From positions 186,001 to 250,000 of the forward strand of contig NZ_JAUSWB010000003.1 of assembly GCF_030814955.1 (NCBI RefSeq): DNA of 64,000 nucleotides, in the 5' to 3' direction. This DNA is from Planomicrobium stackebrandtii. Lineage in GTDB: Bacteria > Bacillota > Bacilli > Bacillales_A > Planococcaceae. Within the stretch, counting starts at the first letter, position 1; each line of letters begins with the position of its first letter. This document shows positions 52,159 through 60,102 of the stretch, piece by piece. The notes under the pieces were generated by a model that was not told where the DNA came from, searched no databases, and saw only the letters and a program-made list of their open reading frames with translations. The position numbers and the translations under genes were made by a program.

Positions 52159-53247
52159 TCATTCAACAGCAGTCAACTCTTTCGTTACAGTGCCATCCAT
52201 TTTCACCGATTTCACTTCACCAAATCCTTCAACCATATAATAGATGTGCCCCTCTTCTAAAAATTCTGGATCAGCCGCTACCGTTACTTCCACAGCCTCC
52301 GTAAAAACCTGATATTGTGTCTCTACAGTCATGCCGGTTCCGGTGATTTCACGCGCAGCCGCATACAGCGTATCGGTGTACCAAGTTTGTCCTACTTCCG
52401 GCGGATACTCTAAATCGCTATACGATTCTGAATAGGGCAGACCGAATGTGTAACGTTCATGGGTTTCGAATTCGGTTGAATCCGTTAATAACGATCCGTC
52501 TTCTCTGTAGATGCTCCAAATAAAGCCCATTTCCAATCCATTGCGTATAGGCACGTAATTATAGACATGGCGCTCGATGCCGAATTCCGTATCATAGACA
52601 TAGCTTCTTGTCTTATCTCTCAAATAGGACTGCGCAATGGTCGCATCATTTTTAAACTCAGGTTCAAGGCCGCGTGCCAAAAATGCAGAAAATTGGCCGC
52701 GAGTCACAGTTGAATTCGGGCGGAAGGTCTTGTCGGGAAATCCGATGGTTATGTTCGCAGCCAGTATTTTCTGAACCGGCTCGTAGACCTTCATGCTCGG
52801 TGTTATATCCGTGAAACTCACATCCGCCCGGAACGGAACGATGAACAGCCGCGATAAAATAAATGCCATTTCGGCTCGCGTAATCGTATTTTCAGGACGA
52901 TAGGTGCCGTCTGGATAGCCTTCGATCAACTCTGCTTCCGCTGCTGCAGCAATGGAGCCGCTCGCTTTATGGGAAGCAGGGACGTCCGGAAACCCTGTAT
53001 TACGGGGTGTAGTGTCAAATTTTTTCAGTCGGCTGATCATAATTGCCGCTTCTGCACGCGTTACGCCTGTATCCGGCCGCATCGTGCCATCGGGGTAACC
53101 TTTCAACACATCACGATCCTTCAAATAGGTGATTTCTTCATAAAATTCATGAGACTCCGGTAAACCGGAAGCCCCTTCGACAGGAAGTGCCAAACCAAGC
53201 ATCAATACCAATACGGCCAATAACGATAACTTTTTCAATGCCCTCAC
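52159..53247 (-). CDS. S-layer-homology (SLH) domain protein
   Basis: A 362-residue secreted protein with signal peptide (about 1-25, ending VEGASG) and three SLH repeats: about 35-75 (GYPDGTMRPDTGVTRAEAA), 88-135 (GYPDGTYRPENTITRAEMA) and 145-190 (GFPDKTFRPNSTVTRGQFS). SLH triplets bind pyruvylated cell-wall polymer, so the protein is held on the surface. The C-terminal part (about 200-362) is beta-rich, with no family that I recognise. Single gene; ribosome site AAGGAG. The 600 bases upstream hold no gene. Confidence 0.92.
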   Translation of the reverse strand: MRALKKLSLLAVLVLMLGLALPVEGASGLPESHEFYEEITYLKDRDVLKGYPDGTMRPDTGVTRAEAAIMISRLKKFDTTPRNTGFPDVPASHKASGSIAAAAEAELIEGYPDGTYRPENTITRAEMAFILSRLFIVPFRADVSFTDITPSMKVYEPVQKILAANITIGFPDKTFRPNSTVTRGQFSAFLARGLEPEFKNDATIAQSYLRDKTRSYVYDTEFGIERHVYNYVPIRNGLEMGFIWSIYREDGSLLTDSTEFETHERYTFGLPYSESYSDLEYPPEVGQTWYTDTLYAAAREITGTGMTVETQYQVFTEAVEVTVAADPEFLEEGHIYYMVEGFGEVKSVKMDGTVTKELTAVE

Positions 53248-53476
53248 TCCTTCTCCTTATTTCTCACCATTCCACGGACCATCAGGCTCGAATCATTCTA
53301 AACTTCCCAAGCAAACTTTTTTATTCACCCATACCCCTTATTGCAGAACATTAAAAGGGAAAGCATTTTTGCCTTTTGTAAAAAACCTACTTATAGAAGC
53401 GGGATTGCGGAAACAGACAGAGAAATCACCAACTATATAAGTTGAACTAATGATCTTCACCTGTTGATATTCCACC

Positions 53477-53601
53477 AATCAGCTCCGCTTTCGGGCCAGC
53501 TGCCAAGGGCTTGCGCCGGACTAACTCGGGCTTTTAGCCCGAGTGGATTTCTTGTATGTCGTTGCATCGCTGCGCTGTTCCCTTAGGAGTCTCCGCTGAT
53601 T
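53477..53601. repeat. GC-rich structured intergenic element
   Basis: A 125-base non-coding stretch bounded by AATCAGC and GCTGATT, richer in G+C than its surroundings, with the perfect hairpin ACTCGGGCT-TTT-AGCCCGAGT (53524-53544). Looks like a dispersed repeat or small mobile remnant; only one copy is in the window. Confidence 0.4.
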
Positions 53602-53695
53602 TGCTCCATATCCTTTATTAGTACAGTGAGATAACAGAGGCTCACTTCGAATTCACTCTCTCTCTTAGCGCCGGCGCGCCCAGGGGCTAGGCGAA

Positions 53696-53730
53696 GCAAG
53701 AAGACGGGCGCTCTTTGCCTGGCTTCTTGC
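53696..53730. repeat. Hairpin element near the Abi gene
   Basis: GCAAGAAG pairs with CTTCTTGC and encloses GGGC/GCC pairs. The surrounding 53670-53765 is also GC-rich and has a further CCCAA/TTGGG arm pair. No coding frame. With the element at 53477 it fills the gap 53248-53869. Confidence 0.4.
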
Positions 53731-53869
53731 GGGAGCTATGCCCAAAGCGTCCGAAGCGTTGGGTAAAAGCTAGATTCTTTAGTTCATCATATATAGAATA
53801 TATTCGTTATTTTAGCGAGCAAGTGGTTCCTAAATAAAGGAGTTTCGCTTACAGTAAAAGGAGATGAAT

Positions 53870-54856
53870 ATGCAAAGGATGAGATATGTGAAAGATTTTG
53901 CCTCCCACGACGAACAGCTGGAGATACTCGAAAAGCGGGGCTTAAAGGTCACGGACAAAGCGGCTGCAAAACGGATTTTGTCGCGCGAGAATTATTATGC
54001 ATTGATTGATGGTTACAAGAAGCCTTTTCTGGAGCAAAATGAACGGATCAATCCATATGGCCTTGAGCAGTATCAGGCAGGCACCGAGTTCAGCCATCTG
54101 TATGCGCTGCACAGTTTTGACCGGAAGCTGCGGCTGCTTTTGCTGAGTGAATTGCTGAAGTTCGAAAAAAACATCAAGTCGAAAGTGGCATACCGCTTTT
54201 CCGAAAAGTTCAGGGAAACGGGAAGCTTTTTGGAAGCTGGCAACTATAGTCCGGACAGCCGCCACCATCATGAGCGTGACCGCATCATTTCGACGCTTGG
54301 CAATCTGATCAAAAGCCATAAGAAAAGAGACAAAGTGAGGTACCCGGCTATCCGGGAATTTTATGACAAGCACAAGAACGTGCCGCTTTGGGTACTGGTC
54401 AATTTCTTGTCGCTTGGCCAGATTACTCATTTCTATGCCGTTATTGACGAAGATCTGAGGGAGCGCATTGCCCATGATTTTGCGGAAGAATACAGTGAAG
54501 AACACGCGCCAATCCGCTTGGCGGCCAGCGACCTGGATGCCATCCTGCGCATCGTATTTCCATACCGCAATAAATCCGCGCACGAGGAAGTGCTGTACCG
54601 ATTTCATCTCTCTCACCCAGTGGAACTGGGCAGTGTCGAGTCGATGCTGGCAATGAAAAAAGGGAGCCTCAGCGGAGCAACAGTGTTCTCTGTGATGTGC
54701 CTGCTTCAACTCGTGCTGGCAAAAGGTGAGTATGCAGTATTTTCGAAGAAAGTCGAAAGTTTGGTCAACGAACTTGAAGAGTCGGTTCAGAAATCTGCAT
54801 TTGCAAAAATTATGAAAGATGCTGGCTTTGACGGCAGTGGAAGCAAATCCTGTTAA
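53870..54856 (+). CDS. Abi-family protein (AbiD/AbiF-like, Abi_2 domain)
   Basis: A 328-residue protein with the Abi_2 layout: KDFASHDEQLEILEKRGLKV at the start, ILSRENYYALIDGYKKPFLE, the HSFDRKLRLLLLSELLKFEKNIKSK helix and the late RN-x4-H-type motif IVFPYRNKSAHEEVLYRF. That last motif occurs in HEPN-type RNases, so RNA cutting after phage infection is the likely act. Abi proteins stop phage growth by killing or arresting the cell. The second ATG fits AAAAGGAG. Single gene beside a GC-rich repeat region, which suggests gain by transfer. Confidence 0.88.
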   Translation: MQRMRYVKDFASHDEQLEILEKRGLKVTDKAAAKRILSRENYYALIDGYKKPFLEQNERINPYGLEQYQAGTEFSHLYALHSFDRKLRLLLLSELLKFEKNIKSKVAYRFSEKFRETGSFLEAGNYSPDSRHHHERDRIISTLGNLIKSHKKRDKVRYPAIREFYDKHKNVPLWVLVNFLSLGQITHFYAVIDEDLRERIAHDFAEEYSEEHAPIRLAASDLDAILRIVFPYRNKSAHEEVLYRFHLSHPVELGSVESMLAMKKGSLSGATVFSVMCLLQLVLAKGEYAVFSKKVESLVNELEESVQKSAFAKIMKDAGFDGSGSKSC

Positions 54857-54873
54857 TTGAGGAGAGGGTTCTG

Positions 54874-55413
54874 ATGATTTATGTGGCATTGCTGCGCGGA
54901 ATCAACGTAGGCGGCAAAAACAAGGTGGGCATGAAGGAGCTCAAGCAGGCGTTCGAAAGAGTTGGGATGACGTCGGTCGTCACCTATATCAATTCAGGAA
55001 ATATTGTTTTTGCTGCCGATATTCACACTAAAGAACAACTAACGCCGATTTTGGAACAGGCAATTTACAGCCAGTTCGAACTTCAAATCAAAGTGCTCCT
55101 TTACAGCTCGGAGGAGTTTCAAAAAATCAACGCAGCTATTCCGAAAAACTGGTCAAATGACTCGCAAATGAAAAGCGATGTCTTGTTTTTATGGCAGGAT
55201 GTGGACGAGGCAACCGTGCTCGAAAGGTTGGTCATCAAGCCCCAAATCGACCGCGTCAGCTATGTTCCAGGAGCTGTCCTTTGGTCAGTGGATAAGGACC
55301 AAGTCACCAAAAGCGGCATGATGAAAGTCACCGGTTCGGCTCTTTACCGGCGCATTACGGTCCGAAACGTCAATACCGTCCGAAAAATAGCGGCGTTGCT
55401 GCCGCAAGCTTAA
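54874..55413 (+). CDS. DUF1697 domain protein
   Basis: A 179-residue soluble protein with the DUF1697 pattern from its start: YVALLRGINVGGKNKVGMKE, TYINSGNIVF, and late in the sequence GAVLWSVDKDQVTKSGMMK. The family is widespread in bacteria and its function is unknown. AGGAGAGG precedes the ATG; 17 bases after the Abi gene, so it may be read through from it, though functions are likely unrelated. Confidence 0.93.
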   Translation: MIYVALLRGINVGGKNKVGMKELKQAFERVGMTSVVTYINSGNIVFAADIHTKEQLTPILEQAIYSQFELQIKVLLYSSEEFQKINAAIPKNWSNDSQMKSDVLFLWQDVDEATVLERLVIKPQIDRVSYVPGAVLWSVDKDQVTKSGMMKVTGSALYRRITVRNVNTVRKIAALLPQA

Positions 55414-55453
55414 AAAATGTCGCCCTCTTTTAGTGAGAGGGCGACATTTTTTA
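55412..55453. terminator. Bidirectional terminator
   Basis: AAAAAATGTCGCCCTCT pairs with AGAGGGCGACATTTTTT around an eight-base loop, between the convergent DUF1697 and mug genes. Confidence 0.92.
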
Positions 55454-55960
55454 TTTGTAATTGTTTAAACCACTGTAAATCTCGACAATATCATCCATCT
55501 TTATGCGGACCAAGCCGCTTGAGGATGGAGCGACATACTCAACAATGCCCGGAATGACCGGCTGTTGTTGCAGGCCCCAGGAAACCGCCTTCCTTTTGCT
55601 GAACTGCTGGTAAACACCTTTTCCGACAAAACAGACGGCTTTTGGCCGGAATTTCCGGATTTTCTGCTCCAGCAGCTCGGCGCCTTCCCTGTATTCCGCA
55701 TTGGAAATCTCCGCGGCTTCTTTGGTCGGCCGTGCAACGATATTCGTCAGCCCGTAGCCGAGAGTGAGCAGCTCGCTGTTTTCGTCAGGCCGAAATTTTC
55801 GCGGCGTCAGTCCAGCTTCGTAAAGGATCTTCCAGAACCGGTTGTTCGGGTTGGCATAATGAAAACCGGTTTCAGAAGAGCGGATGCTCGGATTGAAGCC
55901 AACGAATAAAATTTTCAAGTCTTCCTGCAGATGGTCAGGAATCGGTTCAAGATGCAACAT
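55451..55960 (-). CDS. mug: G/U mismatch-specific DNA glycosylase (Mug/TDG family)
   Basis: A 169-residue base-excision repair enzyme that removes uracil or thymine opposite G. Signature LFVGFNPSIRSSETGFHYANPNNRFWKIL with Asn23 of GFNPS at the active site, then GYGLTNIVARPTKEAAEIS and the C-terminal VAPSSSGLVR. Length is normal. ATG with AGGAGAGAATC on the minus strand. It lies 38 bases after the TM2 gene and may share its transcript. Confidence 0.92.
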   Translation of the reverse strand: MLHLEPIPDHLQEDLKILFVGFNPSIRSSETGFHYANPNNRFWKILYEAGLTPRKFRPDENSELLTLGYGLTNIVARPTKEAAEISNAEYREGAELLEQKIRKFRPKAVCFVGKGVYQQFSKRKAVSWGLQQQPVIPGIVEYVAPSSSGLVRIKMDDIVEIYSGLNNYK

Positions 55961-55998
55961 AGATTCTCTCCTTAACTGTGTGGAAGCAGAAGGCTGTT

Positions 55999-56211
55999 TT
56001 AGCGTCTGCCGTGTTTTTCCTGAAAAGTTTCTTCAGATTGAAGCAGATACATGATTCCTTCAATGATTCCGATAACTGCAGGAATCCCTGTCCAAAAGAA
56101 CAGCAAGTAAAAAATTCCCATGCCTGGACGCCCCAAATAAAATTTGTGTGCGCCAAAGTCGCCAAGGAAAATGGCGAGTAACGCTGACGCTAATTTGCTT
56201 TTTCTTTTCAT
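55999..56211 (-). CDS. TM2-domain protein
   Basis: A 70-residue membrane protein with the TM2 pattern: KLASALLAIFLGDFGAHKFY, GRPGMGIFYLLFFWTGIPAVIGIIEGIMYL. Two membrane helices with a conserved DFGxHKFYLG turn. The function of bacterial TM2 proteins is unknown. ATG preceded by AAGGATGAG. Probably first gene of a pair with mug. Confidence 0.9.
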   Translation of the reverse strand: MKRKSKLASALLAIFLGDFGAHKFYLGRPGMGIFYLLFFWTGIPAVIGIIEGIMYLLQSEETFQEKHGRR

Positions 56212-56449
56212 ATATTCTCATCCTTTCCAGATATACTACTATTCCCGAATTTCGGAAAGTTAACGGGTGAAAAAGAAAAAGATTGTGTGCATTTTGCGTG
56301 CAGCTTACCCAAAAGATGAAAAGCAGTGTTGCAAGGAACAATGATAAAATGGCGTGCTTTTTATAGGTATTTATGATCGTGAAAATATGTTCATATAGTT
56401 CCCTTAATTTGTTATAATACTTTTATAATGAATAAATGGAGAGTGTAGG

Positions 56450-57103
56450 ATGCTGAACTATCAACAACGTGAATTTCGGAAAAAGGTAGAGAGTGCGGAA
56501 AACAAAAAAGAGCAGCATCATGATATTTACAGTTACCATGACAAGCGCTTTACGAATGAAAAGCCGAGAAAGCGCAAAAAGCAGATTTTGCAAGTTGGCG
56601 GAGCGTTTGGAATGATCCTGCTGTTGTGGAATGTCTTTGCCTTTTCCACTTACTTTGCGCCAAATGGAGAGGCTGGTTTGTTATCAAAAGAAGAGCTGGA
56701 AGTACATCAGTATATTGAGAAAAATAGCCAGGTGGAAATGGAATTGGCTGGCTCGATCAGCATGCTGGTTTCACTTCATAATGACAACCTATTAAGTTCA
56801 GATCAAATTGAGGAAGTCCGGCTGCAGCTTTTGGAGCTGCAACAGAAGATGGAGACAACGGATGAGCGGTTTATCGCCATGCACGCGTATACCGATGAAC
56901 AATTTAATCTTGCTTATCAGATGGCCAATGTGCTGAAACTGGGAAATTCAGAAGCGACGAACCGGGAACTTGCTTACATCATCGAGCAGCAAAATAAGTT
57001 GCTGGAAAGAAGAGATGAGGTGCTTCTGAAGCTTTTGGCAAACGAAGGAATGACTTTTGAGCAACTGGAGGATGGCAGTATATCTTATGAGTATGGTCTA
57101 TAA
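56450..57103 (+). CDS. Single-pass membrane protein with extracellular coiled coil
   Basis: Not recognised. A 217-residue protein with a hydrophilic, very basic inner part (about 1-47, ending KPRKRKKQ), one membrane helix (about 48-68, VGGAFGMILLLWNVFAFSTYF) and a helical outer part rich in Glu and Leu (LQLLELQQKMETTDERFIAM; EQQNKLLERRDEVLLKLLANE). It is in type II topology. Ribosome site GGAGAG. It is followed after 33 bases by a small zinc-ribbon gene. Confidence 0.75.
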   Translation: MLNYQQREFRKKVESAENKKEQHHDIYSYHDKRFTNEKPRKRKKQILQVGGAFGMILLLWNVFAFSTYFAPNGEAGLLSKEELEVHQYIEKNSQVEMELAGSISMLVSLHNDNLLSSDQIEEVRLQLLELQQKMETTDERFIAMHAYTDEQFNLAYQMANVLKLGNSEATNRELAYIIEQQNKLLERRDEVLLKLLANEGMTFEQLEDGSISYEYGL

Positions 57104-57136
57104 ATGTGAACGAAATGATAGAAAGGAAGAGGTCAG

Positions 57137-57283
57137 TTGTTCAGTTTTTTTAAGAAGCCATGCTCTTTATGCAGGAGAAAAATTGTTCCTTTAGCCATCT
57201 ATTGGAATGATCGCGATGAAAAAATTCAAGTGTGCAGTCCATGCCGGGAATATGCCGAGAGAAGAGCATATCGAAAAGTATGA
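57137..57283 (+). CDS. Small zinc-ribbon protein (48 aa)
   Basis: A 48-codon frame from TTG, with AAGGAAGAGG just upstream, to TGA. The product has two CxxC knuckles, CSLC at 9-12 and CSPC at 33-36, separated by 20 residues, with an aromatic strand (LAIYWNDRDEKIQV) between: a classic zinc ribbon. No in-frame ATG exists. It lies 33 bases after the membrane protein gene and probably is in one operon with it. Function unknown; may bind nucleic acid or a protein partner. Confidence 0.68.
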   Translation: MFSFFKKPCSLCRRKIVPLAIYWNDRDEKIQVCSPCREYAERRAYRKV

Positions 57284-57388
57284 AAAGGGAATGGACTTTT
57301 CTTTGACAGGCTTAAGGAAATGGTCGACGGTTGAACATATTCTTAATAACAGACTGCTATATTCCAAAAAATAGTATTTTCCTAATTC

Positions 57389-57424
57389 AAAGCAGATTCC
57401 TGAGCGTCAGGAACCTGCTTTTTT
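57389..57424 (+). terminator. Terminator
   Basis: AAGCAG-A-TTCCTG with CAGGAA-C-CTGCTT and a T run; ends the membrane/zinc-ribbon unit. Confidence 0.8.
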
Positions 57425-57545
57425 GAGTTGAAGGTGAGAAAGTTTGTCCGAGGAATAAGGAAAAAATATTATTTAAATATCACTCATATAGAATAAATCG
57501 GCCAATATAAGGAAGAAAGTAGCAGGCAAATAAAAATATACGAAG

Positions 57546-57561
57546 ATGAAAACGGTACCAT
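57546..57561 (+). promoter_or_regulatory. cre site before the alpha-glucosidase gene
   Basis: ATGAAAACGGTACCAT fits the CcpA consensus WTGNAANCGNWWNCAW at all positions. It lies 309 bases before the start codon; the rest of the 445-base gap (57425-57869) holds a possible TATAAT at 57617 and no gene. Confidence 0.65.
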
Positions 57562-57869
57562 TAAATTAATGTTAGAAAACTTTACAAATAAGGTTTTTTT
57601 ATTGCTGCAGCGGTTATAATGTAAGATATTCAAAAAAGAGAGGGTGGCTGCGCCAGCTAAAATCCACTAATAAAATGGGTCTGATAACTTGGTAATTTTT
57701 TGCGAACTCTGCTACACTATCAACTTGAAATTAATTTTCTAAGAAAATGTTGCTGGACGATGGAATAGATAGAGACGAAATAGACGATCGGGCATCTTCA
57801 AACGAAATCAGAGGTTACAGCCGATTGATGGATGGGGAGAATGGCCAAGGTCTTTGTGAGGGATCAGTT

Positions 57870-59483
57870 ATGAATAAAAAATGGTGGAAAGAAGCAGTTG
57901 CATATCAGGTGTATCCGAGAAGTTTTATGGATTCGAATGGTGATGGCGTAGGCGACATCAACGGTGTGACCAGTAAGTTGGACTATTTGAAAGACCTTGG
58001 CATTGATGTGATTTGGATTTGTCCCATGTATAAATCCCCCAATGATGACAACGGCTACGATATTAGCGACTATCAGGCGATTATGGAAGAGTTCGGCACG
58101 ATGGCGGATTTTGATCGCCTGCTTGAGGAAGTTCATGCACGGGATATGAAGCTGATCATCGACTTGGTGATCAACCATACGAGCGACGAGCATCCATGGT
58201 TTATGGAATCACGTGCGTCGCGCGACAACGACAAGCGCGATTGGTATATCTGGAGCGATGAACCGACCAATTGGGAAAGTATTTTTGGCGGTACCGCCTG
58301 GGAGTACGATCAGGAAACGAAACAATATTATTTGCATTTATTTTCTAAAAAGCAGCCGGATTTAAACTGGGAAAACCCGGAAGTGCGGCAAGCTTTGTAT
58401 GACATGGTCAATTGGTGGCTGGACAAAGGAATCGACGGCTTCCGTGTAGATGCCATCAGCCACATCAAAAAAGAGTTGAGCGACATCGAGGATCCGGAAC
58501 AGAATCTGTATGTGCCGGCGTGGGAAAAAATGATGAATGTCAAAGGCATACAGCCGATGCTTGCAGAACTGCGTGATGAGACATTTGCGAAGCACGACAT
58601 CATGACGGTAGGCGAGGCAAACGGTGTGCAGGCAGACAATATTGATGAATGGATTTCAGAGGATGATGGGAAATTCAATATGGTGTTCCAGTTTGAAAGC
58701 ATGGGCTTGTGGGATACTGATGCAACAACCGGCATCGATGTGCCGAAGCTGAAAGAAGTGCTGACCAAATGGCAAAAAGCTGTGGAAGGCCATGGCTGGA
58801 ACGCATTGTTTGTCGAAAATCACGACAAGCCGCGCATTGTCTCTTCTTGGGGGAATGATAAGGAGTACTGGCGTGAAAGCGCAACGGCCATCGCCACCAT
58901 GTATTTCTTCATGCAAGGGACGCCGTTCATTTACCAGGGGCAGGAAATCGGCATGACCAATGCGCCGTTTGAGGAGCTTGATCATTACAACGATATCCAG
59001 ACCCACAGTCTTTACCATTTCAACCGTTCGGCAGGCATGGAGCACGACGACGTGATGACGATTATCAAGGCGCAGAGCCGCGATCATTCACGCACGCCAA
59101 TGCAATGGGACGAAAGTTCAAATGCCGGATTTTCAAACGGTGAGCCCTGGCTACGCGTCAATCCGAATTACGAGAAAATCAATGTTGCAGCGCAGCTGCG
59201 TGATCCAAATTCAGTTCTCTGGTTTTACCGGAAAATGATTTGGCTGCGCAAGCAGCAGGATGTCCTCGTCTACGGAAATTATGAGCTGCAGGATGTCGGC
59301 CACGAATCGATTTATGCCTATACCCGCATGAATGAAGAAAAAACGGTACTGGTCATCACCAATTTGACGGAGTATTCCTGTTACTGGGACGAGCCAGAAG
59401 GGGCGCGTTGCCTGTTAAACAACTATGGTCAGCAGGATCCAAAGCAATTGCTGCCGTTTGAAGCGCGAGTTTATGAATTGTAA
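57870..59483 (+). CDS. GH13 alpha-glucosidase (oligo-1,6-glucosidase type)
   Basis: A 537-residue cytosolic enzyme of family 13, subfamily of oligo-1,6-/alpha-glucosidases and trehalose-6-P hydrolases. Start MNKKWWKEAVAYQVYPRSFM, nucleophile Asp194 (GFRVDAIS), acid/base Glu249 (VGEANG), transition-state Asp319 (VENHDKPR), and QGTPFIYQGQEIGM. It splits glucose from short alpha-glucans such as isomaltose or maltose; the choice is not clear from the residues seen. The frame is open further upstream to 57747, but MNKKWW is the family start. A cre site upstream suggests glucose control. No transporter next to it. Confidence 0.92.
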   Translation: MNKKWWKEAVAYQVYPRSFMDSNGDGVGDINGVTSKLDYLKDLGIDVIWICPMYKSPNDDNGYDISDYQAIMEEFGTMADFDRLLEEVHARDMKLIIDLVINHTSDEHPWFMESRASRDNDKRDWYIWSDEPTNWESIFGGTAWEYDQETKQYYLHLFSKKQPDLNWENPEVRQALYDMVNWWLDKGIDGFRVDAISHIKKELSDIEDPEQNLYVPAWEKMMNVKGIQPMLAELRDETFAKHDIMTVGEANGVQADNIDEWISEDDGKFNMVFQFESMGLWDTDATTGIDVPKLKEVLTKWQKAVEGHGWNALFVENHDKPRIVSSWGNDKEYWRESATAIATMYFFMQGTPFIYQGQEIGMTNAPFEELDHYNDIQTHSLYHFNRSAGMEHDDVMTIIKAQSRDHSRTPMQWDESSNAGFSNGEPWLRVNPNYEKINVAAQLRDPNSVLWFYRKMIWLRKQQDVLVYGNYELQDVGHESIYAYTRMNEEKTVLVITNLTEYSCYWDEPEGARCLLNNYGQQDPKQLLPFEARVYEL

Positions 59484-59488
59484 AAAGG

Positions 59489-59531
59489 AGACCCTGCCCT
59501 CAAGCGTTTTGCTTGAAGGCAGGGTCTTTTT
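59489..59531 (+). terminator. Terminator of the alpha-glucosidase gene
   Basis: AGACCCTGCC-C-TCAAGC pairs with GCTTGA-A-GGCAGGGTCT, followed by five T. Confidence 0.9.
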
Positions 59532-59571
59532 GGCGGAGATTTTCCGTGGATATCCGGAAATTTACTATTGT

Positions 59572-59718
59572 GCAAATAAACCCGAGGATTCCGCAAACAA
59601 ACCCCGAGGTTCTGCAAACAAACCCGAGGATTCCGCAAACAAACCCGAGGATTCCGCAAACAAACCCCGGGATTCTGCAAACAAACCCAGAAATACCGCA
59701 AACAAACTCCCTGCAAGG
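59572..59718. repeat. 21-bp tandem repeat, seven units
   Basis: Six direct units of 21 bases, each starting GCAAACAAACCC and continuing with a variable GAGGATTCC-type half, plus a seventh degenerate one. Units 3 and 4 are identical. As 21 is a multiple of 3, several frames stay open through it; none has a ribosome site. There is no unique spacer, so it is not a CRISPR. Confidence 0.9.
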
Positions 59719-59771
59719 TGAATATATTAGAAAGTAAAACGACTTTATTCTAATTAATAGGAATAAAAATG

Positions 59772-59807
59772 GCTTTAAGACGCGATCCTGTAAATCCGTC
59801 TTAAAGC
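59772..59807. other. Hairpin without T run
   Basis: GCTTTAAGACG pairs with CGTCTTAAAGC around a 14-base loop. Lies in the 570-base gap between the alpha-glucosidase and mph genes. Confidence 0.5.
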
Positions 59808-59857
59808 GGGCTGTTTTAGTATGGCTTCTAGACTTTTTTGAGGCTAAAAAACAGAAA

Positions 59858-59888
59858 AAAACCATCTTGCCCGAGGGCAAGATGGTTT
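59858..59888 (-). terminator. Terminator-like hairpin in the mph upstream gap
   Basis: AAACCATCTTGCCC-N2-GGGCAAGATGGTTT, a perfect 14-bp stem; on the minus strand it is followed by a T run. It has no gene to serve on the minus side, so it may be a remnant or may shield mph. Confidence 0.6.
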
Positions 59889-60102
59889 CGATAGTTTGCG
59901 GCGTTCCAAGCCACGCTCCACAACGTGTTCCTAAAAGGAGTGCTTGTCCGTCTTACGCAAACGAGCTCATCGCGTAGTTAACAATAGAGCATCTGTTCCG
60001 ATCTGTCAACTCCTCGGCTGCTGGCTGCGTTTTTTGGCGAATGGTAAAGGGAAGGTAGGAATAAGGGCAGCAATAGAGCAGTTTTTGAAAGGTGGAATTT
60101 TT

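Noticed and set aside
53942-54889. Long open frame (315 codons) on the minus strand opposite the Abi gene
   Set aside because: No ribosome site, no family pattern, and it mirrors the codon usage of the plus-strand Abi gene; a shadow frame.
59572-59718. CRISPR array
   Set aside because: Units touch each other without spacers and there are no cas genes.
59500-59880. Open frames through the 21-bp repeats on both strands
   Set aside because: They are open only because the unit length is a multiple of three; no ribosome site and no non-repeat protein part.
60041-60058. MVKGR short frame as a certain leader peptide
   Set aside because: Lacks a ribosome site; kept only as a low-interest idea.
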